Shown one piece after another: positions 7,277-16,796 of a stretch of DNA of 38,513 nt. Source of the stretch: Gilliamella sp. N-G2. GTDB taxonomy: Bacteria; Pseudomonadota; Gammaproteobacteria; Enterobacterales; Orbaceae. Both the position numbers and the translations under genes were made by a program. The DNA is taken from positions 1 to 38,513 of the forward strand of contig NZ_NAST01000024.1 in the NCBI RefSeq assembly GCF_002142215.1, read 5' to 3'. The notes beneath the pieces were generated by a model, which ran no database searches, was not told where the DNA came from, and was given only the letters and a program-made list of their open reading frames with translations. The first letter of the stretch is position 1, and the number at the start of each line of letters is the position of its first letter.

Positions 7277-10120
7277 ATGTCCCAGCCAAGCTCGTTAGTT
7301 TCACCATTAATTGCTCAGCAAAAACAAAAGATTATATCTCAATTGTCACAATGTGATTCAAAAGAAGTACTTGATAACCTTAATATTTTGCTACAAAGTG
7401 ATTTTCTGATTGATGCTTTTTATCGATTTCCCGAGTGGCTGACAGATATTATTACTCATTCCCCTCAAGCTGATGAAAGATGTTTCTATCAACAATGGTT
7501 AAATGAAAGACTAGCATCAGTATTTGATGAATTAGCTCTAATGAAAGTATTAAGATTATTTAGGCGCTATATTCTGGTAAGGCTTGAATGGTCACAATTA
7601 ACCCAAACAAGTAATGATGAGCAAATTTTATTACAACTTACGCAGCTAGCTGAAGTGATTATTATCACCGCACGTGATTGGCTTTATGAGCTTAGTTGTA
7701 AAGAATGGGGAACTCCATGTAATTTACAAGGGCAAGCACAACCTTTACTTATTTTAGGCATGGGAAAATTAGGTGGTGGTGAACTGAATTTTTCATCAGA
7801 TATTGATCTTATCTTTACCTACCCTGAACATGGACAAACTCAAGGTGGGAGACGAGAATTAGATAATGCTGTGTTTTTTACTCGTTTAGGGCAACGATTA
7901 ATTAAAACACTAGACCAAATTACTGAAGATGGTTTTGTCTACCGCGTTGATATGCGTTTACGTCCGCTAGGTGATGGCGGTCCGTTGGTTTTAAGTTTTT
8001 CTGCTATGGAAGATTATTATCAAGAGCAGGGAAGAGACTGGGAACGTTATGCTATGGTAAAAGCAAAAATACTGGGTGATCAGCAAGAACCCTACACCAA
8101 AGAGCTTTACCAAATGTTAAAACCATTTGTTTACCGCCGTTATATTGATTTCAGTGTATTGCAGTCATTACGAAATATGAAAAGCATGATAGAGCGTGAA
8201 GTTCGGCGTCGAGGCTTGACTAACAATATTAAACTTGGTGCTGGTGGTATTCGTGAAATTGAATTTATTGTACAAGTTTTTCAACTTATACGTGGTGGGC
8301 GCGTCGTGGGCCTACAAACCCGCTCTTTATTAACCGCCTTACAAGTAATAGAACAAGAATCGTTACTTAGTGTGAATGAAGTAGATACTTTGCGAGAAAA
8401 CTATTTGTTTTTACGTCGTTGTGAGAATTTACTTCAAGCTATACATGACGAGCAAACACAAGCATTGCCAGACGATGAGCTGGATCGAATTCGTATTGCC
8501 ACTAGTATGAACTTTAATGATTGGTATGAATTTGAATCTGATCTTGCTAAAAGAATGCAATTTAATCGGCAAGTATTTAATCAACTTATCGGTGAAGATA
8601 CATCTGAATCAGTATCTAATTCTAAGCAATACAATGAACAATTTGATGATCTTTGGGTGCCAGATTTGCAATTAAGTGATGTTACATCAGTACTGACTTC
8701 TTACTCACATGATAATGCTGAAAAACTATATCAAATGCTTTGTCAGTTTCGTGATGATATTGGTAAACGGACAATTGGAGTACGAGGTCGTGAAATACTT
8801 GACCAATTGATGCCACGATTATTGGAGTTGGTTTGTACTGATAAAAACACATTAGTACTATTATCACGAATCTTACATTTATTAGTTAATATTGTTAGCC
8901 GAACAACTTATTTAGAATTACTCCTTGAATATCCAACAGCATTGAAGCAGTTAATTCGTTTATGTAGTGCCTCGCCAATGATTAGTGAGCAACTAGCTCA
9001 TTATCCAATTTTGTTAGATGAACTAATAGATATTAACTCACTTTATCAAACTGTTTCACCAAATGAATATAAGAGTGAACTGTATCAATACTTACTTCGT
9101 ATTGAGGTTGATGATGAAGAACAACAACTTGAAGCACTAAGACAATTTAAGCAAATGCAATTATTGCATATAGCGGCTGCCGATGTTGAGCAGGTATTAA
9201 ATACTATGAAGGTAAGCGATCATTTGACCTATGTTGCAGAATCATTAATTGATTTTGTTGTGCAAATGGCATGGAATCAAATGGTCGCACGTTATGGTAA
9301 ACCTACACATTTAACTGACAATCATAAAGGATTGGTTATTATCGCTTATGGCAAATTAGGTGGTTGGGAATTGGGTTATGGTTCAGATTTAGATTTGGTA
9401 TTTCTTCATGATTGCCCTGTAGATAGCATAACTAATGGTGATAAACAAATTGATAGTCGCCAATTTTATTTACGATTAGTACAAAGGATTATTCATCTCT
9501 TCAATGTTCGCACCAGCTTTGGAATTCTTTATGAAGTTGATGTTCGTTTACGTCCACAAGGTGATGCAGGTTTATTAGCTTGTAGTTTAAATGCCTTTTA
9601 TGACTATCAAATGCATGAAGCTTGGACATGGGAACACCAAGCATTAGTACGAGCTAGAGCTGTATATGGTGAAATAGAACTGATTAAACGCTTCAACCAA
9701 ATTAGGCATGATGTTTTATGTAAACCTCGTGACGAAAAGATATTAAAAACCGAAGTTAGAGAGATGCGCGAAAAGATGCGGACCCATCTAGGTACAACAG
9801 AGCAACATCGATTTAATTTGAAAATTGATGAAGGTGGTATTGGTGATATTGAATTCTTATCCCAATATCTGGTACTTAATTATGCTCATCAATATCCTAA
9901 AATGACAACATGGAGTGATAACGTACGGATTTTAGAATTAGCGGCAAATTATCAAATTATGGATAGCCAAGAAGCTGAACAATTAACTAAAGTATATATT
10001 GATATGCGTAATGAAATTCATCAATTATCATTACAACTTTTACCGAGTACAGTTGATGATTCATACTTCAAATTAGAAAAAAAGATTGTGAATCAAAGTT
10101 GGCTAAAATGGCTTAAATAG
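7277..10120 (+). CDS. glnE: Bifunctional glutamine synthetase adenylyltransferase/deadenylase
   Basis: GlnE switches glutamine synthetase activity off and on by adding or removing AMP, in response to PII and glutamine. The 947-residue product matches E. coli GlnE (946) throughout. The N-terminal deadenylase nucleotidyltransferase core has FSSDIDLIF (near 172-180), preceded by [14 protein letters not shown] central regulatory linker follows. The C-terminal adenylyltransferase core has YGSDLDLVF (near 700) with the paired [10 protein letters not shown] motif. Both active sites keep their Asp pairs. I chose ATG 7277, with an AAGTGAG ribosome site just upstream; an in-frame GTG at 7268 is the alternative. 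The E. coli neighbour ygiF lies upstream, here separated by one membrane-protein gene. Confidence 0.97.
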   Translation: MSQPSSLVSPLIAQQKQKIISQLSQCDSKEVLDNLNILLQSDFLIDAFYRFPEWLTDIITHSPQADERCFYQQWLNERLASVFDELALMKVLRLFRRYILVRLEWSQLTQTSNDEQILLQLTQLAEVIIITARDWLYELSCKEWGTPCNLQGQAQPLLILGMGKLGGGELNFSSDIDLIFTYPEHGQTQGGRRELDNAVFFTRLGQRLIKTLDQITEDGFVYRVDMRLRPLGDGGPLVLSFSAMEDYYQEQGRDWERYAMVKAKILGDQQEPYTKELYQMLKPFVYRRYIDFSVLQSLRNMKSMIEREVRRRGLTNNIKLGAGGIREIEFIVQVFQLIRGGRVVGLQTRSLLTALQVIEQESLLSVNEVDTLRENYLFLRRCENLLQAIHDEQTQALPDDELDRIRIATSMNFNDWYEFESDLAKRMQFNRQVFNQLIGEDTSESVSNSKQYNEQFDDLWVPDLQLSDVTSVLTSYSHDNAEKLYQMLCQFRDDIGKRTIGVRGREILDQLMPRLLELVCTDKNTLVLLSRILHLLVNIVSRTTYLELLLEYPTALKQLIRLCSASPMISEQLAHYPILLDELIDINSLYQTVSPNEYKSELYQYLLRIEVDDEEQQLEALRQFKQMQLLHIAAADVEQVLNTMKVSDHLTYVAESLIDFVVQMAWNQMVARYGKPTHLTDNHKGLVIIAYGKLGGWELGYGSDLDLVFLHDCPVDSITNGDKQIDSRQFYLRLVQRIIHLFNVRTSFGILYEVDVRLRPQGDAGLLACSLNAFYDYQMHEAWTWEHQALVRARAVYGEIELIKRFNQIRHDVLCKPRDEKILKTEVREMREKMRTHLGTTEQHRFNLKIDEGGIGDIEFLSQYLVLNYAHQYPKMTTWSDNVRILELAANYQIMDSQEAEQLTKVYIDMRNEIHQLSLQLLPSTVDDSYFKLEKKIVNQSWLKWLK

Positions 10121-10131
10121 TATTTAGCCAA
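10099..10131 (+). terminator. Possible terminator spanning the glnE stop codon
   Basis: TTGGCTAAA (10099-10107) and TTTAGCCAA (10123-10131) form a perfect 9-bp stem around a 15-base loop that contains the glnE stop. The sequence downstream is T-rich only after about 12 bases, so termination strength is uncertain. Confidence 0.4.
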
Positions 10132-10206
10132 TCACTAAAGTATTTTTATTATTAATTAATGAGTTAGATTTGATTGCTGAATGAATTTAATGGAGTTTAT
10201 AACTTA

Positions 10207-12375
10207 ATGGCGACAATCAAAGATATTGCAAAACTTGCCGGCGTATCTCATGGAACTGTTTCAAACGTGCTTAATGATCGAGGGAATGTTAGTGTAAAAA
10301 AAATCAAATTGGTTGAACAAGCCATACAACGGTTAGGTTATCAAATTAATTTATCTGCTAAAAATTTAAAAGAAGGTTCAACTAAATCTATTTCGGTCAT
10401 ACTACCCAATATTACATCTGAACAATATAGTAATTTATATGATGGTTTGTTTAATCAAGCTAATCGGCTTGGTTATGAGTTGTCACTTTATTTAACCTAT
10501 GATTCAAAAGATCTTGAGTTACAATTAATTCAAAAGGTGGCTGTTAAACGAGATTATGCTGTTATAGCTGTTAGCTCATTATTTGACGCTTGTGAATATT
10601 ATCAAAAAATTAAGTTGCCAAAAGAGAAAATAATTTTTGTTTATAGAAAACCTTCATCTGCATTACAATTTATTTCACTAGATTATGAGAAAGCAGGGCA
10701 AGACATTGCTAATGAGTTGATCGATAAATCGTATCATTTAATTGGATTATTTAGTAATTCAGAACATCATACTCATTCTCAATCCTTTAAAAAAGGTTTA
10801 CAAAGCCAGTTTAAAAAACATAATTATTCAGTAGTATTGAATAATATTGCCTCCAAGCCATCTAACGGTACTTATAATTTAGCATTTAGTTTTTTTGCTG
10901 ATGAGCAGATTAAGTATGATGCCATTATTACCATGGATATGGAGCGTGCTCATTTTGTCCGTAATGCGAATTATTTTGGTAGTCAACAAGACTGCCCACC
11001 AATTTATACTTTAACGAACAATAATTTTTATTATGAAGACAATATCTATCAATACCATATGAACTATGGCATATTAAGTGAACAAATTATGAAATTGGTA
11101 GAGGGAGAAACTGTAACCAATATTGATAATAAAGGCTTTTCATTATTACCTGATTCAAATTCGGCAAATAAAACTAAACATAATGAAATCATTAATTTTC
11201 TAATCTTACCAAGTCCATCAACACAAGCGGTTAAAAAATTACTCCCTCATTTCAAGAAAATGTATGGTATTAATGTTAATTTAATTATTAAGCCTTTCGA
11301 CGAAATATATCATATTTTGAATCAACTTAATCAACATCAAGACATTGACATTATTCGAATAGATATGGCAGGATTACCTTGGTTTGCACCGTCAGTATTC
11401 AAACCTTTATCAAAATTAGCAATCGACTTCGATCATTTATTGGCAAAATATCCACTAGAACTCATCGAACGCTTTAGTTATGTAGATAATATTGCTTATG
11501 CGATTCCTTTTGACCCAAGTGTACAGATGCTTTTTTATCGTAAAGATTTATTTAATGACCCATTAAGTAAACGAGCTTATTTTGAAAGATATCGACAACA
11601 ACTAAATGTTCCTAAAAATTTTACTGAATTTGATCAAATTGCACAATTTTTTAGTCGACAACACAATCCTGAATCACAAGTAGAATTTGGCAGTTGCATT
11701 ACTTTAGGCAATTATGAACTCATTGCATCAGAGTTTTTAGTTCGTTATTATGCTCAAGGTGGTAAATTAATTAATGGCAATAAATTAGGCTTAAACAAGA
11801 CTATTGCTCTTAATACTTTAAATCAGTTGCAATCATTTATAAAGGTAGCAAGAAATATACAATCACCTTGGTGGCAAGAATCAGTAAATTTATTTGAACA
11901 AGGCCAACTTGCAATGTTAATTGTTTATATGAATTTATTTAGTTATATCAATCATCGTAATATTTTACCTTTAGTTGGATATGCAAAAGTACCTGGTCGA
12001 AAATCTTTATTTGGTGGCGGATCACTTGGTATGTCGAAATATAGTCAAAAAGATAAACAAGTTAAAATCTTTTTTGATTGGCTTTATTCTAATGAAATCA
12101 GTGAACAAATAGCATTACTTGGTGGCGCTACGGCACAAAAATCTATTTTTCAAAATCATAGAATTATTAAGAGTTATCCATGGTTACCAGTGGTACAACA
12201 ACAATACACTAATGGTATTCGGGAAAATAGTATGACTGGTAATGCGATTAATTTAAGATTGATTGAAAGCATTATTGGCAAATATTTAACACAGTGGATA
12301 ACTAATCAATATAGTTCAATGCAAATCATAGAGTTGATTAATGTTGAGATAGAAAAAACTATGGCTAATAAATAA
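10207..12375 (+). CDS. LacI-type regulator fused to a family 1 solute-binding-protein domain
   Basis: This 722-residue protein joins three modules. Residues 1-60 are a LacI/GalR helix-turn-helix (MATIKDIAKLAGVSHGTVSN, hinge helix near 50-58). Residues about 62-315 are a LacI-type periplasmic-binding-like core. Residues about 328-722 resemble a maltose-type extracellular solute-binding protein (IPFDPSVQMLFYRKDLF, GGGSLGMSK, GGATAQKSIF). There is no signal peptide, so the extra domain is cytoplasmic and is probably a second ligand sensor. I chose ATG 10207, where LacI proteins normally begin; GGAG lies 11 bases upstream. An upstream in-frame TTG (10174) would add non-homologous residues. It converges on an operon whose promoter has a LacI-type operator (14549-14570), its likely target. 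The ligand is unknown. Confidence 0.85.
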   Translation: MATIKDIAKLAGVSHGTVSNVLNDRGNVSVKKIKLVEQAIQRLGYQINLSAKNLKEGSTKSISVILPNITSEQYSNLYDGLFNQANRLGYELSLYLTYDSKDLELQLIQKVAVKRDYAVIAVSSLFDACEYYQKIKLPKEKIIFVYRKPSSALQFISLDYEKAGQDIANELIDKSYHLIGLFSNSEHHTHSQSFKKGLQSQFKKHNYSVVLNNIASKPSNGTYNLAFSFFADEQIKYDAIITMDMERAHFVRNANYFGSQQDCPPIYTLTNNNFYYEDNIYQYHMNYGILSEQIMKLVEGETVTNIDNKGFSLLPDSNSANKTKHNEIINFLILPSPSTQAVKKLLPHFKKMYGINVNLIIKPFDEIYHILNQLNQHQDIDIIRIDMAGLPWFAPSVFKPLSKLAIDFDHLLAKYPLELIERFSYVDNIAYAIPFDPSVQMLFYRKDLFNDPLSKRAYFERYRQQLNVPKNFTEFDQIAQFFSRQHNPESQVEFGSCITLGNYELIASEFLVRYYAQGGKLINGNKLGLNKTIALNTLNQLQSFIKVARNIQSPWWQESVNLFEQGQLAMLIVYMNLFSYINHRNILPLVGYAKVPGRKSLFGGGSLGMSKYSQKDKQVKIFFDWLYSNEISEQIALLGGATAQKSIFQNHRIIKSYPWLPVVQQQYTNGIRENSMTGNAINLRLIESIIGKYLTQWITNQYSSMQIIELINVEIEKTMANK

Positions 12376-12391
12376 TTATTAGCCATAGTTT
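12351..12391 (-). terminator. Terminator of the MFS operon, embedded in the regulator's 3' end
   Basis: The arms 12356-12371 and 12376-12391 form a perfect 16-bp stem with a 4-base loop. On the minus strand the stem runs straight into TTTTTTCT, a good U-tract. The left arm is the last codons of the convergent LacI-type gene, whose TAA stop lies in the loop, so one hairpin serves both genes. Confidence 0.8.
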
Positions 12392-12422
12392 ACGTAACTT
12401 TTTATCGTTAACTGTGAATGGA

Positions 12423-13649
12423 TTATTCTGATTCTACTTTTTTAGGTGTCATGATGACATCTTTGTCTCTAAAGAAGTACCAGAAACCTACCGCAACAAT
12501 TGCTGCAACTACAGCTGGATAGATCCAAAACTCTTGCCATTGAGGTCCAGCATTAGGTAATGTTTTTTCAGTAACAACACGATTATTGATAAATCCACAT
12601 ACCGATGCCGCCATAAATACACCAAAGCCATTAGAAACAATAAAACGTAAGCCTTGAGCCTGAGCTTTGATTTCTGGGCCAGCTTTTTTATCAACATAAA
12701 TATCGCCCGCGGTAAAGAAGAAATCCCAACAAATACCTTGTAACAATAAAGTGCCAATAATATAGAAGAACATATTACCGTCTGACGTTGCGGCTAACGA
12801 TAGCATCATACTACGAATTATCCAACAAATTGCACCGAATAAGATGATCTTTTTAAATCCAAAGCGACCTAGTAGGAAAGATAAAAGGAACATAAATAGC
12901 ACTTCTGTAGCAATAGCAATTTGCATCATTGATGCTGGTTCTAATCCTAATACAGGCAAATAAACGGGTAAATAAGCACTATATGCAGTTTTAGTTATCA
13001 TTAAGATAAAGGTAGAAAGCATGAATATAGTGAAATATTTATCTTTAAAAAGAGATAAGGCATCTAAACACATAGCATCTCGAATTGAGAATTTTTTATT
13101 TCTACTGGTTGGTGGAGTATTTGGTAAAGTAAAACAATAAATGCCGTAAACCACAGAAGCACCAGAAGCAAGTAAAAATGAATTGATAGAACTTGAAAAA
13201 CCAGTGTAACCAAGAATTAATCCTACTATCATAAAGCCGATAGTACCAAATACACGAATAATTGGGAACCAACGCACACCATCTATATGCCTAAAGCTTA
13301 CGCTATTTGCTAAAGCCGTTGTTGGATAGAATAATAAACCAACAATAAATATCATTATTAAAAAGCCGACAATATTGCCACTTTCAACAAAGTTAGGAAT
13401 GATAAATAAAACACCGGCATTAAGAATGTGTAATATCCCCATCACTTTTTGAGATGCGATGAATCTATCAGCAATCATACCAATAAAAAGTGGCGAAATG
13501 ATGGTTGCAATTCCTAAAACTGAATAAGTAGAACCAACAATTTCTTTCAATCCATAAGCAGCAAGTACTGCACCGATAACCATATTCCATGCACCTTGCA
13601 CAAAATATTGTAAAAACATCATTACCAGTAAACGTGGTATTTTAAACAT
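12423..13649 (-). CDS. MFS permease of the nucleoside:H+ symporter (NHS) family
   Basis: A 408-residue inner-membrane permease with about 12 helices. It resembles E. coli NupG, XapB and YegT rather than general sugar MFS transporters: FLQYFVQGAWNMVIGA in helix 1, a RVFGTIGFMIVG segment in helix 5, and a KAQAQGLRFIVSNGFG segment near helix 11 that matches the NupG ASAQG...TNGFG motif. A nucleoside or related glycoside is the family's usual cargo, but the substrate cannot be fixed here. It is the second gene of an operon, 13 bases after the metallo-hydrolase, and ends at a strong terminator shared with the convergent regulator. Expression is probably controlled by the LacI-type operator upstream of the first gene. 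Confidence 0.85.
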   Translation of the reverse strand: MFKIPRLLVMMFLQYFVQGAWNMVIGAVLAAYGLKEIVGSTYSVLGIATIISPLFIGMIADRFIASQKVMGILHILNAGVLFIIPNFVESGNIVGFLIMIFIVGLLFYPTTALANSVSFRHIDGVRWFPIIRVFGTIGFMIVGLILGYTGFSSSINSFLLASGASVVYGIYCFTLPNTPPTSRNKKFSIRDAMCLDALSLFKDKYFTIFMLSTFILMITKTAYSAYLPVYLPVLGLEPASMMQIAIATEVLFMFLLSFLLGRFGFKKIILFGAICWIIRSMMLSLAATSDGNMFFYIIGTLLLQGICWDFFFTAGDIYVDKKAGPEIKAQAQGLRFIVSNGFGVFMAASVCGFINNRVVTEKTLPNAGPQWQEFWIYPAVVAAIVAVGFWYFFRDKDVIMTPKKVESE

Positions 13650-13662
13650 ATATTGCTCCGTA

Positions 13663-14490
13663 TTAAATCGTCTTCTTTAAGCCATCATAGGACACTTGAA
13701 TATTATAAGGTTTAAATATTTCAACTAATTCATCATGCATGAAGCCACTACTATGGGAGTGATGAGATGTGATAAGTTGAGTATTGGAATCAAAAATACC
13801 TTCTTCTAACATGCGTTTTTGAGCTGCAATAACAGTTTCAATACTCATGTGATTATTGGTTTTATCATTTTGTTTATAGCCGTAAGTACACTCGAAAATT
13901 GCCATATCAATTTTTTTACCGCTATTTTTCAACCATTGCCAAGTTAGCTCAGGAAAATAACCTGAATCATGTCCGTGGAGTAAGGTTTTACCATCTTTCT
14001 CGATTAAATAAATAAAACAAAATTCCCATTTAGCATGATTAGCCAACAATGCAGTAACGGTATAACCAGCTGATGTCACAACAGTTTGAAATGGAACCAC
14101 TAAATTAAATACAAAACGCTCAGGACTATATCCAGGTAAAACATTTAAGCAACCATTTATTGCAATATCATTGCCATAAATATACAGCGGATGGTCGATA
14201 TTAAATCCATAGTCCACCATACGACTAAATAGATCGCCAACATTAAAATGGTCAGGGTGAGTATGAGTAAACAATAAGTCCTTTATTTTAGTAACGTCAA
14301 TGTTTTCTCTCATTACTTGATAGCTATATTCAGGGGCAAAATCAATTTGCATAATATCATCAATAAGAATCGAACTTCGAGTTCTTATATTTTTACCTTT
14401 TTGTTGGCGAGATTTTTCACAAATTTCACATTTACAAAAAGGATTTGGGATACCTTCAGAGGCGGCAGTACCCAAAAACTGTAGTTTCAC
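13663..14490 (-). CDS. Metallo-beta-lactamase-fold hydrolase, PhnP-like
   Basis: A 275-residue cytoplasmic metallo-hydrolase. The zinc motif HTHPDH lies at 76-81. A Cys cluster CKCEIC at 19-24 matches the C-x-C-x2-C structural zinc site of PhnP-type phosphodiesterases. Further metal ligands are probably in HGHDSG and the C-terminal SHHSHS. PhnP-family enzymes open cyclic phosphodiesters, so a phosphodiester is a reasonable but unproven substrate. There are no phosphonate genes nearby, so this is not a phn locus. It is the first gene of an operon with the NHS-type permease, with a strong AGGAGAA ribosome site. Its promoter has a LacI-type operator, so import and hydrolysis are probably induced together. 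Confidence 0.8.
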   Translation of the reverse strand: MKLQFLGTAASEGIPNPFCKCEICEKSRQQKGKNIRTRSSILIDDIMQIDFAPEYSYQVMRENIDVTKIKDLLFTHTHPDHFNVGDLFSRMVDYGFNIDHPLYIYGNDIAINGCLNVLPGYSPERFVFNLVVPFQTVVTSAGYTVTALLANHAKWEFCFIYLIEKDGKTLLHGHDSGYFPELTWQWLKNSGKKIDMAIFECTYGYKQNDKTNNHMSIETVIAAQKRMLEEGIFDSNTQLITSHHSHSSGFMHDELVEIFKPYNIQVSYDGLKKTI

Positions 14491-14522
14491 ATTGTTCTCC
14501 TATCTATAATTAGATTGTTTTT

Positions 14523-14538
14523 ATGCTAGTTTTAGCAT
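14523..14538 (-). other. Small hairpin in the 5' leader of the hydrolase operon
   Basis: ATGCTA (14523-14528) and TAGCAT (14533-14538) are perfect inverted copies around GTTT, lying between the predicted transcription start and the ribosome site. It could affect mRNA stability. Little more can be said. Confidence 0.3.
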
Positions 14539-14548
14539 TATGTTAGCA

Positions 14549-14570
14549 AAAATTGGAACGTTTCAATTTT
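14549..14570. promoter_or_regulatory. LacI/GalR-type operator palindrome
   Basis: The 22-bp element has 11-base arms that match at 10 of 11 positions, centred on CG at 14559-14560 (core TTGGAACGTTTCAA). A central CG inside an AACGTT core is the hallmark of LacI-family operators. It overlaps the predicted minus-strand -10 and the start region of the hydrolase-permease operon, the arrangement expected of a repressor. The fused LacI-type protein encoded at 10207-12375 is the obvious candidate to bind it. Confidence 0.75.
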
Positions 14571-14594
14571 ATTTTAATGTCATAATAACCACAA
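14566..14594 (-). promoter_or_regulatory. Predicted sigma-70 promoter of the hydrolase-permease operon
   Basis: On the minus strand TTGTGG (14594-14589) and TAAAAT (14571-14566) are separated by 17 bases. The -10 element is overlapped by the outer arm of the LacI-type operator. Confidence 0.5.
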
Positions 14595-14684
14595 CAAAAA
14601 TGGTATTTTTTTTTGTTAATTCGTGAGCAGGATCAAAGTTTCTATAAAATAGGTTATTGTTTTAATATTAAATAATTATCGACG

Positions 14685-14715
14685 ATATTGTTTATCGCCG
14701 ATAATAAAAGAGTTT
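14685..14715 (-). terminator. Probable terminator after ttcA
   Basis: The arms 14685-14697 and 14703-14715 form a 13-bp stem with one mismatch around a 5-base loop. It lies 18 bases past the ttcA stop. The sequence beyond on the minus strand is AT-rich but not a pure T-run. Confidence 0.5.
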
Positions 14716-14733
14716 AGATGTTGGAGGGTAATT

Positions 14734-15630
14734 TTAGTTAGCCTCTTTCCATAGAATTAGATCCTGTTCGTCGAGTTCTGACGCATCAAATCCGACTGTA
14801 GGGGGTAATTCTTCACGGTCAAAGGCTAAATCGCCACCATTGATATCAATATCACCTTTCTTAATCCCTTTAAAATCGTAAAGATTGGTATCGCATAAAT
14901 GAGAAAGAGTAATATTTTGTGTAGCGCGAAACATGGTTTCGATACGACCAGGAAATTTTTTATCCCAATCATTTAGCATTTCTTTGATTACTTGCCGTTG
15001 CAAATTAGGTTGTGAGCCACAAAGATTACATGGAATGATAGGAAATTGTTTTATTTCAGCATATTTTGCAATGTCTTTTTCTTTACAATATGCAAGAGGT
15101 CGAATAATAATGTGCTCACCTGAATCATTCATCAATTTAGGTGGCATGGCTTTAAGTTTGCCTCCATAAAACATGTTTAAAAATAGTGTTTCTAAAATGT
15201 CATCTCGGTGATGTCCTAGTGCTATTTTTGTTGCACCAAGTTCAGTTGCAGTACGATATAAAATACCACGTCGAAGTCTAGAACAGAGAGAACAGGTTGT
15301 TTTACCTTCTGGAATTTTTTCTTTGACAATTCCATAAGTATTTTCTTGGACAATTTTATATTCAATACCTAATGACTCAAGATATTCAGGTAAGACATGT
15401 TCAGGAAAACCAGGTTGTTTCTGGTCTAAATTAACTGCGACTAATTCAAATTGTACTGGTGCGCTAATTTTTAAATTAATAAGAATATCCAGCAATGTAT
15501 AGCTGTCTTTACCGCCTGATAAGCAGACCATTATACGATCGCCTTCCTCGATCATATTAAAGTCAGCGATAGCTTCACCTGTAAGACGTCGCAATCGTTT
15601 ATGTAATTTATTTTGGTTATATGTATTCAT
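14734..15630 (-). CDS. ttcA: tRNA 2-thiocytidine(32) synthetase
   Basis: TtcA thiolates cytidine 32 in certain tRNAs, using ATP and an iron-sulfur cluster. The 298-residue product matches the E. coli enzyme closely. The PP-loop ATP site SGGKDS is at 38-43. The cluster cysteines are C113 and C116 (CSLC) and a Cys in the later IIPCNLCGS segment near 203. [11 protein letters not shown] and [13 protein letters not shown] are also conserved. I start at ATG 15630; an in-frame GTG lies one codon earlier. No strong ribosome site is visible. efpL lies 14 bases upstream on the same strand, so the two translation-related genes are likely co-transcribed. Confidence 0.96.
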   Translation of the reverse strand: MNTYNQNKLHKRLRRLTGEAIADFNMIEEGDRIMVCLSGGKDSYTLLDILINLKISAPVQFELVAVNLDQKQPGFPEHVLPEYLESLGIEYKIVQENTYGIVKEKIPEGKTTCSLCSRLRRGILYRTATELGATKIALGHHRDDILETLFLNMFYGGKLKAMPPKLMNDSGEHIIIRPLAYCKEKDIAKYAEIKQFPIIPCNLCGSQPNLQRQVIKEMLNDWDKKFPGRIETMFRATQNITLSHLCDTNLYDFKGIKKGDIDINGGDLAFDREELPPTVGFDASELDEQDLILWKEAN

Positions 15631-15644
15631 CACGATTTAATAGA

Positions 15645-16217
15645 TTATTCCGCTCGACTCATATATCGGCGTTCTGCGATATGAATTTTAACTCTTTCGT
15701 GGTTATCAATATATTCTGGTACTTGAATGACAAGACCGGTTGATAGTGTTGCAGGTTTTGTTCGTGCACTTGCTGAAGCACCTTTGATACTTGGTGAAGT
15801 TTCAATAATTTCTAGTTCAACTGTTTGTGGCAGTTCTAAAGCAACAACTTCACTTTCAGCCATTAACACCTGAATACCATCCATTCCACCATCTGGAATA
15901 AATAGCAGTTCTTCTTCAATTTGATCTTTCTTAAAAATAAATGGCGTATAGTCTTCATTATCCATAAATACATATTCGTCACCATCAATATAAGAAAAGC
16001 TTACCGGACGTCGAAATAGTTCGATAGTATCTAAAATATCATCCCCTTTAAAACGTTCCTCAACTTTGCCACCAGATTTCACATCGGTAAAACGCATTTT
16101 ATAAAGGGTGCTTGCTCCACGCGCACTAGGACTTTGAACGTCAATCTCTTTCACTAATAATAGTTTGCCATTGTAGGTGACTGCATCACCACGTTTTATT
16201 TCATTTGCTTTAGCCAT
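15645..16217 (-). CDS. efpL: Elongation factor P-like protein EfpL (YeiP)
   Basis: EfpL is a paralogue of EF-P that helps ribosomes through proline-rich and other difficult motifs. The 190-residue product has the three EF-P domains and tracks E. coli YeiP throughout: NEIKRGD start, [27 protein letters not shown], and the [17 protein letters not shown] segment of the C-terminal domain. The first-domain loop reads SPSARGAS with Arg at position 33, the unmodified arginine that takes the place of the modified lysine in EF-P. It is therefore EfpL and not EF-P itself. It lies upstream of ttcA, with divergent yeiW-like and lysP genes on the other side; E. coli keeps homologues of these in the same broad chromosomal region. 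Confidence 0.95.
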   Translation of the reverse strand: MAKANEIKRGDAVTYNGKLLLVKEIDVQSPSARGASTLYKMRFTDVKSGGKVEERFKGDDILDTIELFRRPVSFSYIDGDEYVFMDNEDYTPFIFKKDQIEEELLFIPDGGMDGIQVLMAESEVVALELPQTVELEIIETSPSIKGASASARTKPATLSTGLVIQVPEYIDNHERVKIHIAERRYMSRAE

Positions 16218-16327
16218 AATACTTTCTTCATGTTTAATAGAGTTAAAAATTTAGCTCGCTATTTTACCCTTAACTTGCTATTGTCACCAATAAATTTTAT
16301 AAAACAACGACAAATTCCTCTAAACTA

Positions 16328-16594
16328 ATGACTGATTCATTCAAATGCCGTAAAAACTGTGGTGCATGTTGTATTGCGCCATCAATTTCATCTGCTATAC
16401 CTAGTATGCCGAATGGAAAACCAGCCGGAATTGCCTGTTTTCATTTAGACGAGAATTTTCAGTGTAAATTATTTGGTAATACTAATAGACCTCTAGTTTG
16501 CGGTCGTTTAAAACCTTGTTTTGAAATGTGTGGAACAAATCGTGATCAAGCGATGGATTATTTAACTCAATTAGAACAGTTAACTAGCAGCTAA
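16328..16594 (+). CDS. yeiW: Small Cys-rich YkgJ/UPF0153-family protein, YeiW-like
   Basis: An 88-residue protein of the YkgJ-like putative zinc- or iron-binding family. It has the CRKNCGACC motif near the N-terminus, the family segment APSISSAIPSMPNGKPAG, and further cysteines at C-F-H-L, CKLF, VCGRLKPC and MCG. That gives nine or so conserved Cys that could bind a metal or cluster. It resembles E. coli YeiW in length and sequence. The biochemical role of the family is unknown. The gene is divergent from efpL, with about 110 bases between the starts, and is followed on the same strand by lysP. Confidence 0.8.
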   Translation: MTDSFKCRKNCGACCIAPSISSAIPSMPNGKPAGIACFHLDENFQCKLFGNTNRPLVCGRLKPCFEMCGTNRDQAMDYLTQLEQLTSS

Positions 16595-16720
16595 GTATTG
16601 CTAATATTTAACATATCAGACGGATTATTAGAATTATTTATCTCGCATATAATTTTTTTTGATACACTTCACCACAATTTATCAGCTAATGATAAATATC
16701 GTAATAAATTATTTTAAATC

Positions 16721-16757
16721 AGTTACTAACCTAGATATTAATCATAAGGTAGTAACT
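16721..16757 (+). other. Hairpin in the lysP leader
   Basis: AGTTACTAACCT (16721-16732) pairs with AGGTAGTAACT (16747-16757), giving an 11-bp stem with one bulged A and a 14-base loop, 39 bases before lysP. No conserved lysine-riboswitch core is visible around it. It could be a regulator-binding dyad or a leader hairpin. Confidence 0.4.
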
Positions 16758-16796
16758 AAATATATTTAGAATCTGTTTAACAAGAAGAAAATTAAT

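Noticed and set aside
13663-14490. PhnP of a C-P lyase pathway
   Set aside because: The Cys cluster and HTHPDH motif are PhnP-like, but no other phosphonate gene is near and the operon partner is an NHS-type permease.
16595-16796. Lysine riboswitch upstream of lysP
   Set aside because: The conserved L-box core and multi-helix junction are not visible; only one simple hairpin is present.
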